Below, piece after piece: positions 16,708 through 26,099 of a stretch of DNA of 64,000 nt (its first letter is position 1; every line of letters starts with the position of its first letter). This DNA comes from VRUE01 sp035605695. Its GTDB lineage: Bacteria > Actinomycetota > Thermoleophilia > Solirubrobacterales > 70-9. The DNA lies in assembly GCA_035605695.1 (NCBI GenBank), contig DATNGZ010000072.1:1-64000 (forward strand). Reading direction: 5' to 3'. The translations under genes were made by a program, and so were the position numbers. The notes below the pieces were generated by a model. The model had not been told where the DNA came from. It made no database searches and was given only the letters and a program-made list of their open reading frames with translations.

Positions 16708-17070
16708 ATGGCAACAGTCGAAGTCAAGCGGTTCGATTCGCCCGACGAGACCCGTCCGTTCGAAGGAAAGGGACAGGCGAAAGTGGTGCAGCTCGCCGGC
16801 CACGCGGTCGCCGAAGGCACGTTCGAACCGGGCTGGAAATGGTCGGAGAACGTAAAGCCGATCGCCGGCACCGATTCCTGCCAGATTGCACACTTCGCCT
16901 ACGTCCTCTCCGGCAGCATGCGTGTCTATATGGACGACGGCTCCGAGATCGAGGCGAAGGCTGGTGACGTCGTCGCGATCCCGCCCGGCCACAACGCCGA
17001 GGTACCGGGACCGGAGGCTTGCGTAATGATCGATTTCGGCGAGATCGGCGACTACGCGAAGCGCGGCTGA
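16708..17070 (+). CDS. Small cupin-domain protein
   Basis: 120 residues forming one cupin barrel. The first motif region is GWKWSENVKPIAGTDSCQIAH and the second is KAGDVVAIPPGHNAEVPG. The metal-binding histidines are only partly kept. The ATG at 16708 with AGAGGAG upstream is preferred over one 48 bases earlier. The upstream spacer has a dyad of GGGTTTACCCAGC against GCTGGG...TTAACCC (16637-16691), possibly regulatory. Function could be sensory or enzymatic; not resolved. Confidence 0.75.
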   Translation: MATVEVKRFDSPDETRPFEGKGQAKVVQLAGHAVAEGTFEPGWKWSENVKPIAGTDSCQIAHFAYVLSGSMRVYMDDGSEIEAKAGDVVAIPPGHNAEVPGPEACVMIDFGEIGDYAKRG

Positions 17071-17073
17071 GTC

Positions 17074-17799
17074 TCAGCCGCGCTGGAGACGCGCCCGGTG
17101 GGCGCGAGCAAAGTCGAGCAGCTGGCGGCCGCGGTGGGCAAAGCCGGCGACAGTGCGGCCGCTGGCCCGGTGGGAGAGATCGAGCTCGTACTCGCCGATC
17201 CGGTGGCCGGCGCGGACCGCGTCCACGGTCATCCCGATCTCCATCCCGTAACCGCGGGCGAAGGGCAGTGTCGCGCGCAGGACATCCGCCCTCATCGCCC
17301 TTTGACCGGAGATCGGCGCCGTGGCCTCGAAACCGCAGAGGCGACGGATCGACCAGCGGGCGAAACCGAGCGCCAGTCCGAAGCCGCCACCGACGCGGTG
17401 GCCAAACGAGGCAACCGCCAGGTCGCACTCCCCCGCCGCGACCGCCGCGACCAACGGCTCCAGCCGCTCCGCCGAGTCGCCGAGGTCGCCGTCGCAGAGC
17501 AGGATCAACTCCGGGTCCGGCTCGTCGCCCATGACCGCCTCAGCGGCCGCTGACACGTTGGCTCCCTTGCCGTGCGGCCGCCCTCGGCTGACGACCCGCG
17601 CCCCCGCTGCCATTGCCACCTCCGACGTCCCGTCGATCGAAGCGTCGTCGGCAACCCAGATCGCCGCCGCGGGGAAGGCGCCGCGCAGGGCGCCGACCGT
17701 CGCCGCGATCCGATCGGCCTCGTTGCGGGCAGCGACGATCACGGCGAGCGAAGCGCCCGTCTCGGGATCGGGCTCGGGCCTGGGTCGCTCCGCCGTCAC
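17074..17799 (-). CDS. Glycosyltransferase family 2 (dolichyl/polyprenyl-phosphate sugar type)
   Basis: 241 residues from GTG 17799. A GT-A fold: VIVAARNEADRIAATV nucleotide-sugar segment, the AIWVADDASIDGTSE acidic motif and LILLCDGDLGDSAERL with a DxD-like motif. TAPISGQRAMRADVL is the acceptor-side loop common to this group. Predicted to transfer a sugar from a nucleotide donor, probably at the inner face of the membrane; no membrane helix is evident. Its start is 22 bases from the divergent biotin-carrier gene, so they share a promoter region. Convergent with the cupin gene, with a gap of three bases. Confidence 0.8.
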   Translation of the reverse strand: MTAERPRPEPDPETGASLAVIVAARNEADRIAATVGALRGAFPAAAIWVADDASIDGTSEVAMAAGARVVSRGRPHGKGANVSAAAEAVMGDEPDPELILLCDGDLGDSAERLEPLVAAVAAGECDLAVASFGHRVGGGFGLALGFARWSIRRLCGFEATAPISGQRAMRADVLRATLPFARGYGMEIGMTVDAVRAGHRIGEYELDLSHRASGRTVAGFAHRGRQLLDFARAHRARLQRG

Positions 17800-17820
17800 G
17801 CGGGGATATTCTCCCCCGCC

Positions 17821-18030
17821 ATGGATATTGAGGCGCACATCACGGGCAGCGTGTGGAAAATCGAGGTCGCGGTCGGGGACAAAGTCGAGGACGGCGACAC
17901 CGTCGTCATCCTCGAGTCGATGAAGATGGAGATCCCGGTTGAGTCCGAAGACGACGGCACCGTCAAGGAGATCCGCTGCGAGGAGGGCCAGTCGGTCAGC
18001 GAAGGCGACGTCCTCGTAGTGCTTGAGTGA
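17821..18030 (+). CDS. Stand-alone biotin carboxyl carrier protein (TB7.3-like)
   Basis: 69 residues that consist only of the biotinyl/lipoyl domain. The biotinylation site is in LESMKMEIPV (Lys about 38), with the hallmark glycines in the flanking hairpin. Small free carriers of this kind are known from mycobacteria (TB7.3, Rv3221c). Predicted to carry CO2 between a biotin carboxylase and a carboxyltransferase such as the one at 1-1502. The biotin carboxylase is not in the window. A 12-bp-arm hairpin begins three bases after its stop. Confidence 0.9.
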   Translation: MDIEAHITGSVWKIEVAVGDKVEDGDTVVILESMKMEIPVESEDDGTVKEIRCEEGQSVSEGDVLVVLE

Positions 18031-18032
18031 AA

Positions 18033-18084
18033 GCACAAATCGACACGGTAACTGCCGGGTATTCGGGTCCGGGTCGATTTGTGC
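18033..18084 (+). terminator. Hairpin with 12-bp perfect arms between biotin carrier and crotonase
   Basis: Arms GCACAAATCGAC (18033-18044) and GTCGATTTGTGC (18073-18084) enclose a 28-base GC-rich loop that can fold again (CCG/CGG around GGTATT). It lies directly after the carrier stop and 16 bases before the crotonase GTG, so it could terminate the first or modulate the second. No T-run. Architecture resembles the hairpin at 2350-2393. Confidence 0.55.
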
Positions 18085-18100
18085 GGGAACGCGGTGTTCG

Positions 18101-18907
18101 GTGAACGAGACGCTGGCCGGCGGCAAGCTGCTGCTCGACTCGCCGGCCGATGCGGTCGCCCGGCTCCGAATTAACAACCCCGAGCGGCGCAACGCGCTGG
18201 ACCACGAGATCCTCGACGCCCTCGCCGAGGTCGTGCCGCGTCTCGACCGCGGAATCGAGACCCGCTGCCTGCTGATCACCGGCGCGCCGCCGGTCTTCTC
18301 GGCCGGCTACGACATTGCCTCGATCCCCTCCGAGACCTTCGAGCGCGACGCCGAGGCACTGGTCGCCCACCCCTTTCAAGCGGCGATCGAGGCGCTGGGG
18401 AGCTTCCCCTGGCCGACGCTGGCGGCGATCAACGGCCACTGCATCGGCGGCGGCCTCGAGCTGGCCGTCACCTGCGACCTGCGGGTCTGCGCCGCCGGCG
18501 CCAAGCTCGGCATGCCTCCGGTAAAGCTGGGGCTCGTCTATAGCCACACCGGCCTGCGCAAGTTCCTCGACGTGGTCGGCGTCGCCCGCACCAAGGAGCT
18601 CTTCCTCACCGGGCGTAACTTCGAGGCCCTGCGTGCGGCGGAGATCGGCCTCGTCCACGAAGTTGTCGCAGACGAGCGGCTCGAGGCCGACGCGATCGAG
18701 CTGGCAGCCGAGATCGCCGCCAACGCGCCGCTTTCGATGCGGGGCAACAAAAGCGCGATCGACCTGCTCACCGCCTCGCCCGTCCTCAGCGTCCAGCAGG
18801 AGGCCGGCCTGGTCGCCCTGCGCGAGTCCTGCTTCGCCTCGGAGGACTTCCGCGAGGGCATCGCGGCCTTCGCCGAGAAGCGCAAGCCTGAGTGGAAGGG
18901 ACGATGA
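18101..18907 (+). CDS. Enoyl-CoA hydratase/isomerase (crotonase) family protein
   Basis: 268 residues from GTG 18101. The oxyanion-hole segments FSAGYDIASI and NGHCIGGGLELAVTCDL are present. The first catalytic Glu (GGGLELA) is kept, while the second position is Pro (LGMPPVKLGL). This is the mirror image of the crotonase at 1502-2284, which kept only the second. Exact reaction therefore uncertain. The ATGA overlap with the downstream DNA glycosylase gene indicates one transcript. The C-terminal KRKPEWKGR matches the other crotonase's KRDPQWKGR. Confidence 0.87.
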   Translation: MNETLAGGKLLLDSPADAVARLRINNPERRNALDHEILDALAEVVPRLDRGIETRCLLITGAPPVFSAGYDIASIPSETFERDAEALVAHPFQAAIEALGSFPWPTLAAINGHCIGGGLELAVTCDLRVCAAGAKLGMPPVKLGLVYSHTGLRKFLDVVGVARTKELFLTGRNFEALRAAEIGLVHEVVADERLEADAIELAAEIAANAPLSMRGNKSAIDLLTASPVLSVQQEAGLVALRESCFASEDFREGIAAFAEKRKPEWKGR

Positions 18908-19536
18908 GCTCGACCGCCAAGAAACTCGCCGCAACCGACCCGACGATGGCGGCGCTGATCGAGCGGGTCGGCAAAATCGACCTGAAGACGCGGCTGAAAC
19001 GGCGCAGCGAGGAGCGCCCGGCCGACGCCTACGGAGCGCTGCTGCGAGCGATCGTCGGCCAGCAGCTCTCGACCAAGGCGGCGCGGACAATCTACGGCCG
19101 CATCCTCGACCTCTTCGGCGGCAGCACGCCGGCTCCCGAGCAGTTGCTCGAAGCCGAGGAAACAGACCTGCGCGCCGCTGGCCTCTCGGGGCGCAAGGTC
19201 GAATACGTCCGCGATCTTGCCTCGCACGTGATCGAGGGCGAGCTGGAGCTCGACCGCCTCGACCAACTTCCCGACGAGGAGGTGATCGAGGAGATCGTCG
19301 CCGTGCGCGGGCTGGGTGTTTGGACCGCGGAGATGTTCCTGATCTTCCACCTCGAACGGTCCGACGTCCTCTCCGGCGGCGACCTCGGCATCCGTAAGGC
19401 GATCCAGATCGAGTACGGGCTGGAGAAAATGCCGACCCCCACGCAGGTGGTGGAGATCGGCCAGCGCTGGCGCCCGCACCGCAGCCTCGCCTCTCTCTAT
19501 CTCTGGGAGTCGCTGGCGATCGCGCCCATTGATTGA
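18904..19536 (+). CDS. AlkA-like DNA-3-methyladenine glycosylase (HhH-GPD family)
   Basis: 210 residues. The helix-hairpin-helix is VRGLGVWTAEMFLIF (about 137-151), followed by the catalytic-Asp region LSGGDLGIRKAI. AIVGQQLSTKAARTI is the conserved helix seen in AlkA/MAG proteins. It lacks the N-terminal domain of E. coli AlkA and resembles the short MAG1-type enzymes. Predicted to excise alkylated bases. The ATG overlaps the crotonase stop (ATGA). Confidence 0.87.
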   Translation: MSSTAKKLAATDPTMAALIERVGKIDLKTRLKRRSEERPADAYGALLRAIVGQQLSTKAARTIYGRILDLFGGSTPAPEQLLEAEETDLRAAGLSGRKVEYVRDLASHVIEGELELDRLDQLPDEEVIEEIVAVRGLGVWTAEMFLIFHLERSDVLSGGDLGIRKAIQIEYGLEKMPTPTQVVEIGQRWRPHRSLASLYLWESLAIAPID

Positions 19537-19567
19537 GCAGAGTCCGGCTGCGGCCGACAAAGGGACT

Positions 19568-21070
19568 ATGCGCCGCCGTTTCTGGCTCGGATTCTCAGTC
19601 GTCGCCACGATCGCGGTCGGCTCGATCGCGCTGGCGCTGATTGTCCACGGGCGCGAACGCGACAGCTTCGAAAGGACCCAGCGCGGTGAGGCGGGCCGGG
19701 CCGCGCACCAGGCCGAAGCGCTGGCGAGGCTCTCGGTCGGGCAGTTGGCGAGCGCCGCGGCCTTCTACCAAGCAGAGGGCCACTTCAGCCGCCACGAGTT
19801 CGACGTGATCGCCGATTCGCTGCTCACGGCAGGCGCGCTGACGGCGACGGGCTTCGTTCAATCGGTGCCGGGGGCGGAGCGCGCACGCTTCGAACACAGC
19901 CATGGCTACCCGATCCTCGAACGCAGTCCGCTCGGGGAGCTGCGCAGGGCGCGCCCGCGGCCTCAGTACTTCCCGCTGACCTTCGCCGCGACCGCGTCGG
20001 GACTGAGCGTGAGCCTGCGGCTTGGCTACGACGTCGGCGCCGACGCCTATCGGGGGCCCTACCTGCTCCGTGCCCGCAACACGGGAGAGCCGGCGGCAAC
20101 CCCGGTAATGCGGCTTCCCGTCGGTGGCACCGGGATCAACGTCTTCCGTCCGGTCTACCGCGACGGCGCTCCCACCGTGACCTCGGCCGAGCGCCGCGCC
20201 GCCCTGGCGGGCTTCGCCGTCGGCTCTTTCCACGTGCCCGACCTCGCCCAAGCAGCGAACGACGCCCTGCCGAACGATGTCGCCGTCTCCCTGATCGAGC
20301 GGGGCAAGCCGGTCGCCGGGCCCAGCCTCTCGCGCGACGGCACGGCAGCGGCCCCAATCCAGATCGCCGACCGCACTTGGATGCTCGTCGTTCGCGACCC
20401 GAGCCGGCCGGGGGTCGACCTGCCTGTGATGATCGCCCTGGTCGGACTCTCGGTGGCGGCGTTGCTGGCGGCACTGGTCCTGATCTGGGGCCGCAACGAT
20501 CGCATGCAGGAGCTGCGCCGCCAGGCCAGCCACGACTCGCTGACCGGACTGAAGAACCGGCGGCGCTTTGAGGAGGAGCTGCGGGCCGAGCTGGCGCGGA
20601 GCGGGCGCTACGCGGTGCCGGGTGCGCTGCTGATGCTCGACCTCGACCACTTCAAGCAAGTCAACGACACGCTTGGCCACCCCGCCGGCGACCGCGTGAT
20701 CGCTGAGATCGCCGAGGCGATGCGGGGCCGCACTCGCGAGACCGACGTGCTGGCCCGGCTGGGTGGAGACGAGTTCGCGGTGATCCTGCCGCGCTGCAGT
20801 CTCGAGGAGGCGCAGGCCGTCGCCGCCGAGATCGCGACCGCGGTGCGCGAACGAATGGGCAGCGAGGAGAACATGCCGCCCGTCACTACCAGCATCGGCA
20901 TCGCCCCCTTTGGGCCCGAATGGAAATTGAGCTATGAAGCCGTCCTGGCCAAAGCCGACGCGGCGCTCTACGCGGCCAAGGGCTCGGGGCGCGACGCGGT
21001 GCGGACCTTCGACTTCGACGATGCGGGTGCGCCGGCCGAGGCAGTTGCGGGCACGGTCGAACCGAATTAG
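19568..21070 (+). CDS. Membrane diguanylate cyclase (CHASE-like sensor plus GGDEF)
   Basis: 500 residues from ATG 19568 (AAAGGG upstream); a TTG 39 bases earlier is possible. A first membrane helix (residues ~5-28) is followed by an external domain of about 260 residues resembling CHASE (TGFVQSVPGAERARFE), a second helix (about 290-312, VMIALVGLSVAALLAAL) and a GGDEF domain. The active-site loop is intact (RLGGDEFAV), and RETD five residues before it is a canonical product-inhibition I-site. Predicted to make c-di-GMP in response to an extracellular ligand. Its end overlaps the convergent GH3 gene by four bases. Confidence 0.9.
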   Translation: MRRRFWLGFSVVATIAVGSIALALIVHGRERDSFERTQRGEAGRAAHQAEALARLSVGQLASAAAFYQAEGHFSRHEFDVIADSLLTAGALTATGFVQSVPGAERARFEHSHGYPILERSPLGELRRARPRPQYFPLTFAATASGLSVSLRLGYDVGADAYRGPYLLRARNTGEPAATPVMRLPVGGTGINVFRPVYRDGAPTVTSAERRAALAGFAVGSFHVPDLAQAANDALPNDVAVSLIERGKPVAGPSLSRDGTAAAPIQIADRTWMLVVRDPSRPGVDLPVMIALVGLSVAALLAALVLIWGRNDRMQELRRQASHDSLTGLKNRRRFEEELRAELARSGRYAVPGALLMLDLDHFKQVNDTLGHPAGDRVIAEIAEAMRGRTRETDVLARLGGDEFAVILPRCSLEEAQAVAAEIATAVRERMGSEENMPPVTTSIGIAPFGPEWKLSYEAVLAKADAALYAAKGSGRDAVRTFDFDDAGAPAEAVAGTVEPN

Positions 21071-22182
21071 CCGCGGCCCAGCCGGTGGCGCAGGCGCAGG
21101 ACGCGGCCGACTGAGGTCTCGAAGGCGGCGCGGTCGAGCGAGCCAGTGCGCAACGCCCCAAGCAAGGCGCCGCCCGCCCGGGCGCCAGCCCTGTAGTCGG
21201 TAAAGAGCAAGAGGTCGGTCCCAGCGCCCGCTGCCGCCAGAGCCGCCTTGGCGGGGCCGCCGAACTCGCCCACGGCGGCGCTTTCCAGCGCGTCGGTGAT
21301 CGAGACGCCGCCGAAGCCGAGGCGCGAGCGCAGCTCGCCGCTGGCGATCGACCGGGCGAAGGCGGCCGGTCGCGGCGAGAAGGCCGGGTAGATCGCCGTA
21401 CTCAGCATCACGATCGCGCCACCGCGGGCGATGAAGCGTCGATAGGGCGCCTCGTCAACCGCGCGCAGCGTTTGCTTCGAGAGGTCGATCCGCTGCGCCT
21501 CAAAATCGGTGTTTTCGTCAGCCGCACCCAAGCCCGGGAAGTGCTTCGCGGTGGCTGCGACCCCACCCTCTTTCAAGCCGGTCGCAAAGGGAATCGCCGT
21601 GGCGGTGACCCTTGCCGTGGTCGAGCCGAAGCCGCGTTCGGTGTCGGCGATCGTACCGCCCGGCCGGGCCAGGTCGAGCACCGGCGCGAGGTCGACGTTG
21701 ACGCCGGCGGCACGCAGGTTCGCCGCGGTAGCGCGTCCCTGACCGTGACTGAAGGCGGCGCCCGCGGCGCCCATCTGCTTCGCCGAAGCGGCGGGTGCCC
21801 CCTCTATGCGCTGCACCTGCCCGCCCTCCTGGTCAACCATGACCAGCAGCGGCTCGCGCAGGCCGGGCGGACGTGGGATCGACTGCAGCCGGCGAACCAG
21901 TTGCTTGCCAGCGGCGCGGCTGGGCAGGTTCTCGGCGAAGAGGATCACGCCCGCAAGTTCGCCTCGGTTGATCATCCGCACCACTTGTCTGGGCGGTTCG
22001 GTGCCCCCGAAGCCGGCGACGATGCGCTGGCCGGCAAGCCCGGCAAGCGGCAACCCGGAGGCGACGCTGGGCGGCGGACCCGAGCGGTCGCTGAGCTCAA
22101 CGCCGAAAGCGAAGGCAGCAATCGCCAGGCCGCATCCGGCCCCGATCGCGATCCGCCTGCGCCTCGTTCTCACTGTCGCCAC
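21067..22182 (-). CDS. Glycoside hydrolase family 3 protein (beta-N-acetylhexosaminidase-like), exported
   Basis: 371 residues. The Arg-rich start and hydrophobic segment (IAIGAGCGLAIAAFAFGV) indicate export or a membrane anchor. The GH3 barrel is clear: VMVDQEGGQVQRI, VNVDLAPVLDL, TAKHFPGLGAADENTDF and SITDALES, where the nucleophilic Asp is expected. The usual KHFPGHGDT(x)DSH is modified, as in many actinobacterial NagZ-like proteins. A likely role is release of GlcNAc from peptidoglycan or glycan fragments outside the membrane. Confidence 0.85.
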   Translation of the reverse strand: MATVRTRRRRIAIGAGCGLAIAAFAFGVELSDRSGPPPSVASGLPLAGLAGQRIVAGFGGTEPPRQVVRMINRGELAGVILFAENLPSRAAGKQLVRRLQSIPRPPGLREPLLVMVDQEGGQVQRIEGAPAASAKQMGAAGAAFSHGQGRATAANLRAAGVNVDLAPVLDLARPGGTIADTERGFGSTTARVTATAIPFATGLKEGGVAATAKHFPGLGAADENTDFEAQRIDLSKQTLRAVDEAPYRRFIARGGAIVMLSTAIYPAFSPRPAAFARSIASGELRSRLGFGGVSITDALESAAVGEFGGPAKAALAAAGAGTDLLLFTDYRAGARAGGALLGALRTGSLDRAAFETSVGRVLRLRHRLGRG

Positions 22183-22258
22183 GGCTGCCGATGTTATGAG
22201 CGACAGCGGTGCCGGCAGCCCCGCCAGCCGTCCGGACGGCCGCTTAGCCTTGCGCCCG

Positions 22259-23385
22259 ATGCCTCCCCTGATTTCCTTCGAGGAAGCGCTGGCACTGGGC
22301 GAGCTGACCGATCACGAGCAGATCGGCGAGCTGGTCGAGCGCGCCTGGGCGGTGCGGCGCGAGAACTTCGGCGACTCGACCGACATGTGCTCGCTGGTCA
22401 ACGCCAAGTCCGGCGGCTGCGCCGAGGACTGCGGCTTCTGCGCCCAGTCGCGCTACGCCGAGGCCGACACGCCGATGCACGCGATGATGGAGCCCGAGCA
22501 GATCCTCGAGCACGCCAAGGCAGCCGAGGCGGCCGGTGCCCATCGCTTTTGCATGGTCACCCAGGGGCAGGGGCTCTCCAAGCGCGACTTCGAGAAAATC
22601 CTCGAGGGTACGAAACTGGTCGCCGAGAAGACCAACCTCAAGCGCTGCGCCTCGATCGGCCACATGTCGGCGGAACGGGCGAAGAAACTGCGCGAGGCAG
22701 GGGTCCAGCGCGTCCATCACAACGTCGAGTCCTCGCGCTCCTACTACCCCGAAGTCTCGAGCACGGTCCGCTATGAGGGCCGGCTGCGCACGATCGACGC
22801 GATCAAGGAGGCGGGACTAGAGACCTGCGTCGGCGGCATCCTCAACCTCGGCGAGTCCAAGCGGCAACGGGTCGAGATGGCTTTCGAGCTCTCCAAGATC
22901 GACCCGACCTCGGTGCCGATCAACCTGCTCAACCCGCGCGACGGGACCAAGTTTGGCGACCGCCCGTTGATGGACGCGATCGAGGTCGTGCAGTGGGTGG
23001 CGATCTTCCGCCTGATCATCCCCGGCGCCCTCTTCCGCCTCTGCGGCGGCCGGGTCGAGAACCTCGGCGACCTGCAGCCGCTGGCGGTCAAGGCGGGGCT
23101 GAACGGGGTGATGATGGGCAACTTCCTTACCACGCTCGGGGCCGAGCCCGAGGACGACCGGGCGATGTTCGAGGACCTCGGCCTCAACGTCGCCCGCCAG
23201 CCCGATAACGGCGCCAACCCGCGTCCCGACAATCGCGACGGCTGGCTCGACGGCGAGACGCCGGCGACGCCGATCGACGAGCTGATCGACCACCAGGATG
23301 AGGCCAACCTCTGGGACCCCTCAACCCAGCTGCGCGTGGTCAAAAAGACCAAGAAGCCCCCGCCGTATCCGGCGTCAAGCGCCGC

Positions 23386-23389
<4 letters not shown>
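22259..23389 (+). CDS. bioB: Biotin synthase
   Basis: 376 residues. Radical-SAM enzyme converting dethiobiotin to biotin. C54-x3-C58-x2-C61 (CAEDCGFC) binds the SAM [4Fe-4S] cluster. Cysteines in RFCMVTQG, KRCASIGHM and ETCVGGI match the [2Fe-2S] ligands of E. coli BioB. About 40 residues at the C-terminus (DNRDGWLDGETPATP onwards) extend beyond the catalytic core. The ATG at 22259 was chosen because homology starts immediately after it. First gene of bioB-bioF-bioD, coupled by ATGA. Confidence 0.95.
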
Positions 23390-24587
<1,198 letters not shown>

Positions 24588-24591
<4 letters not shown>

Positions 24592-25313
24592 GCGCCTTGA
24601 ACGGCGTCTTCGTCACCGGCACCGGCACCGAGGTCGGCAAGACCGTGGTCGCCGCCGTCATCGCCCGGACCCTCGCCGCGAATGGAGCAAGTGTCGCCGT
24701 CTTCAAGCCAGCGGTGACGGGCCTCAACGAGTTGCCCGCCGACGGGACTCAAAGTAGCGATATAGATCGCTTTCAGTCCCGTCGGCCCGGGGATGAGCAG
24801 GACCACGCGCTGCTTCGCCGAGCCGCGGGGTCTGGGCAGAGCGATGATGAGATTGCGCCTTACCGTTACGGACCGGCCGCCTCGCCGCACCTTGCTGCGG
24901 CGCTGGCCAGCGAGGCGATCGATCCACAGGGACTGCTCGATGCCGCTCGCGCGGCGGCAGAAAGCGCCGACATCCTGGTCTGTGAGGGGGTCGGCGGCCT
25001 GCTCGTCCCGCTCACTTCCAGCTACCTAGTCCGCGACCTCGCAGTCGAGCTGGCGCTGCCTCTGGCCATAGCCGCCTCGCCGGGACTGGGGACGATCAAC
25101 CACACGCTGCTGACGATCGAGGCCGCCCGCACCGCCGCACTCGAGGTCACTGCCGTCGTCCTTACTCCATGGCCAGACGAGCCGAGCCCAATCGAGCAGT
25201 CCAACCGCGAGACGATCGAAGCCCTGGGCAGCGTGACCGTCGAAACCCTGCCGCCCCTGGCCCTCGACGCCCCGGAGACCTGGCCGCCGATGGGCCTAAA
25301 ACGGGACATATAG
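24588..25313 (+). CDS. bioD: Dethiobiotin synthetase, carrying an in-frame palindromic insert
   Basis: 241 residues. ATP-dependent closure of the ureido ring of dethiobiotin. P-loop GTGTEVGKT (Lys18), FKPAVTG and VCEGVGGLLVPL are diagnostic. Residues about 47-68, right after FKPAVTG, are longer than in BioD proteins I know, where DHELL-type sequence follows almost at once. This extra stretch is encoded by a 49-bp palindrome (24738-24786). A related palindrome spans the 3' end: its left arm encodes the last residues and its loop contains the TAG stop. TTG start overlapping bioF. Confidence 0.93.
24738..24786. repeat. Palindromic element A, read in frame inside bioD
   Basis: A 12-bp stem GCCGACGGGACT / AGTCCCGTCGGC (24738-24749, 24775-24786), a C/C mismatch, a 4-bp AAAG/CTTT stem and a 15-base loop containing ATATAGA. 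It starts exactly at codon 51. It is 38/53 identical, without gaps, to element B at 25286-25338, and several differences are paired substitutions that keep the stem. Confidence 0.75.
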
Positions 25314-25338
25314 ACACGTTTCAGGCCCATCGACCCGG
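25286..25338. repeat. Palindromic element B, over the bioD stop codon
   Basis: Stem CGATGGGCCT / AGGCCCATCG (25288-25297, 25323-25332), a mismatch opposite C25322 as in element A, an AAACG/CGTTT stem (25299-25303, 25317-25321) and a 13-base loop with ATATAGA that holds the bioD TAG (25311-25313). It lies between convergent bioD and yaaA and may also act as a terminator. Confidence 0.72.
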
Positions 25339-25342
25339 CGGT

Positions 25343-26089
25343 TCAGACGATTACGTCGAGGGTGTGGGGGGTCAGCTCGACCTTGAAGCCGGCGTCGCTT
25401 GCGATCGCCGCGGCGGCCTCGGGGTCGGCCGGCGACTTTTTCGCCAGCAGCAGGGCCCGGGCCACTTCCCCCCTCACTGCCTTTGCCATGTGCGACACGG
25501 TTTTGCGCTTGCCGGCCTGCTCGGTGAAGGCGCGCACGGACAGCAGCGTCGCCTGTAGCGGCTTCCAGGCGGCAGCGTAGGCGCCCGAGCGCATATCGAC
25601 GATCAGATCGCCGGGCTCGTCGGGCATCGCTTCGACAAGCGCATCGCGCCACCAGGCAGCCGGTGGCCCAATTCCTTTCAGCCTCGCTTTGGCCGAGAAG
25701 CGGTAGTAGGGAATCCGGTCCCCGGGTCGCACGACGCCCCAGAGGGCGCTGGCGATCAGGACCTGTCGCTCCGCCCTGCGCCGCGCCGCTGCCGGTAGCC
25801 CCGCCAGGTCGAGGCGCTCGTAGAGGACGCCGCTGTAGATCTGAGCCGCCGCTGCCGCGGGTGCCTCGCGCAGCGTCGCGTTCTGCGCCACCTCGGCGGC
25901 CTGTCCCTTGGAGATGCCAAGCGCCTTCACCGCACGGCCAACCGGTTGGCCACCCAGCTGCTCGAGCGCATCGAGCAGCTTGCTGCGCAGCGGTTCCAGC
26001 TCCGCCGCGAAAGCGAGGGTGCCGAGGTCGACGGGGTCGCCCTGCGCTGGCATGGCCTTCCCCTCAGAAGGCGGCAGCAGAATCAGCAT
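25343..26089 (-). CDS. yaaA: YaaA-family peroxide-stress protein (UPF0246)
   Basis: 248 residues from the ATG at 26089 (MLILLPPSEGKA), which is the family's usual N-terminus; the frame is open 69 bases further but without homology. LPPSEGK, SALWGVVRPGDRIPYYR and VDMRSGAYAA are diagnostic for YaaA/DUF328. In E. coli the family binds DNA and limits free iron during peroxide stress. Convergent with bioD, with palindromic element B in between. Confidence 0.87.
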   Translation of the reverse strand: MLILLPPSEGKAMPAQGDPVDLGTLAFAAELEPLRSKLLDALEQLGGQPVGRAVKALGISKGQAAEVAQNATLREAPAAAAAQIYSGVLYERLDLAGLPAAARRRAERQVLIASALWGVVRPGDRIPYYRFSAKARLKGIGPPAAWWRDALVEAMPDEPGDLIVDMRSGAYAAAWKPLQATLLSVRAFTEQAGKRKTVSHMAKAVRGEVARALLLAKKSPADPEAAAAIASDAGFKVELTPHTLDVIV

Positions 26090-26099
26090 CGACCTAGCG

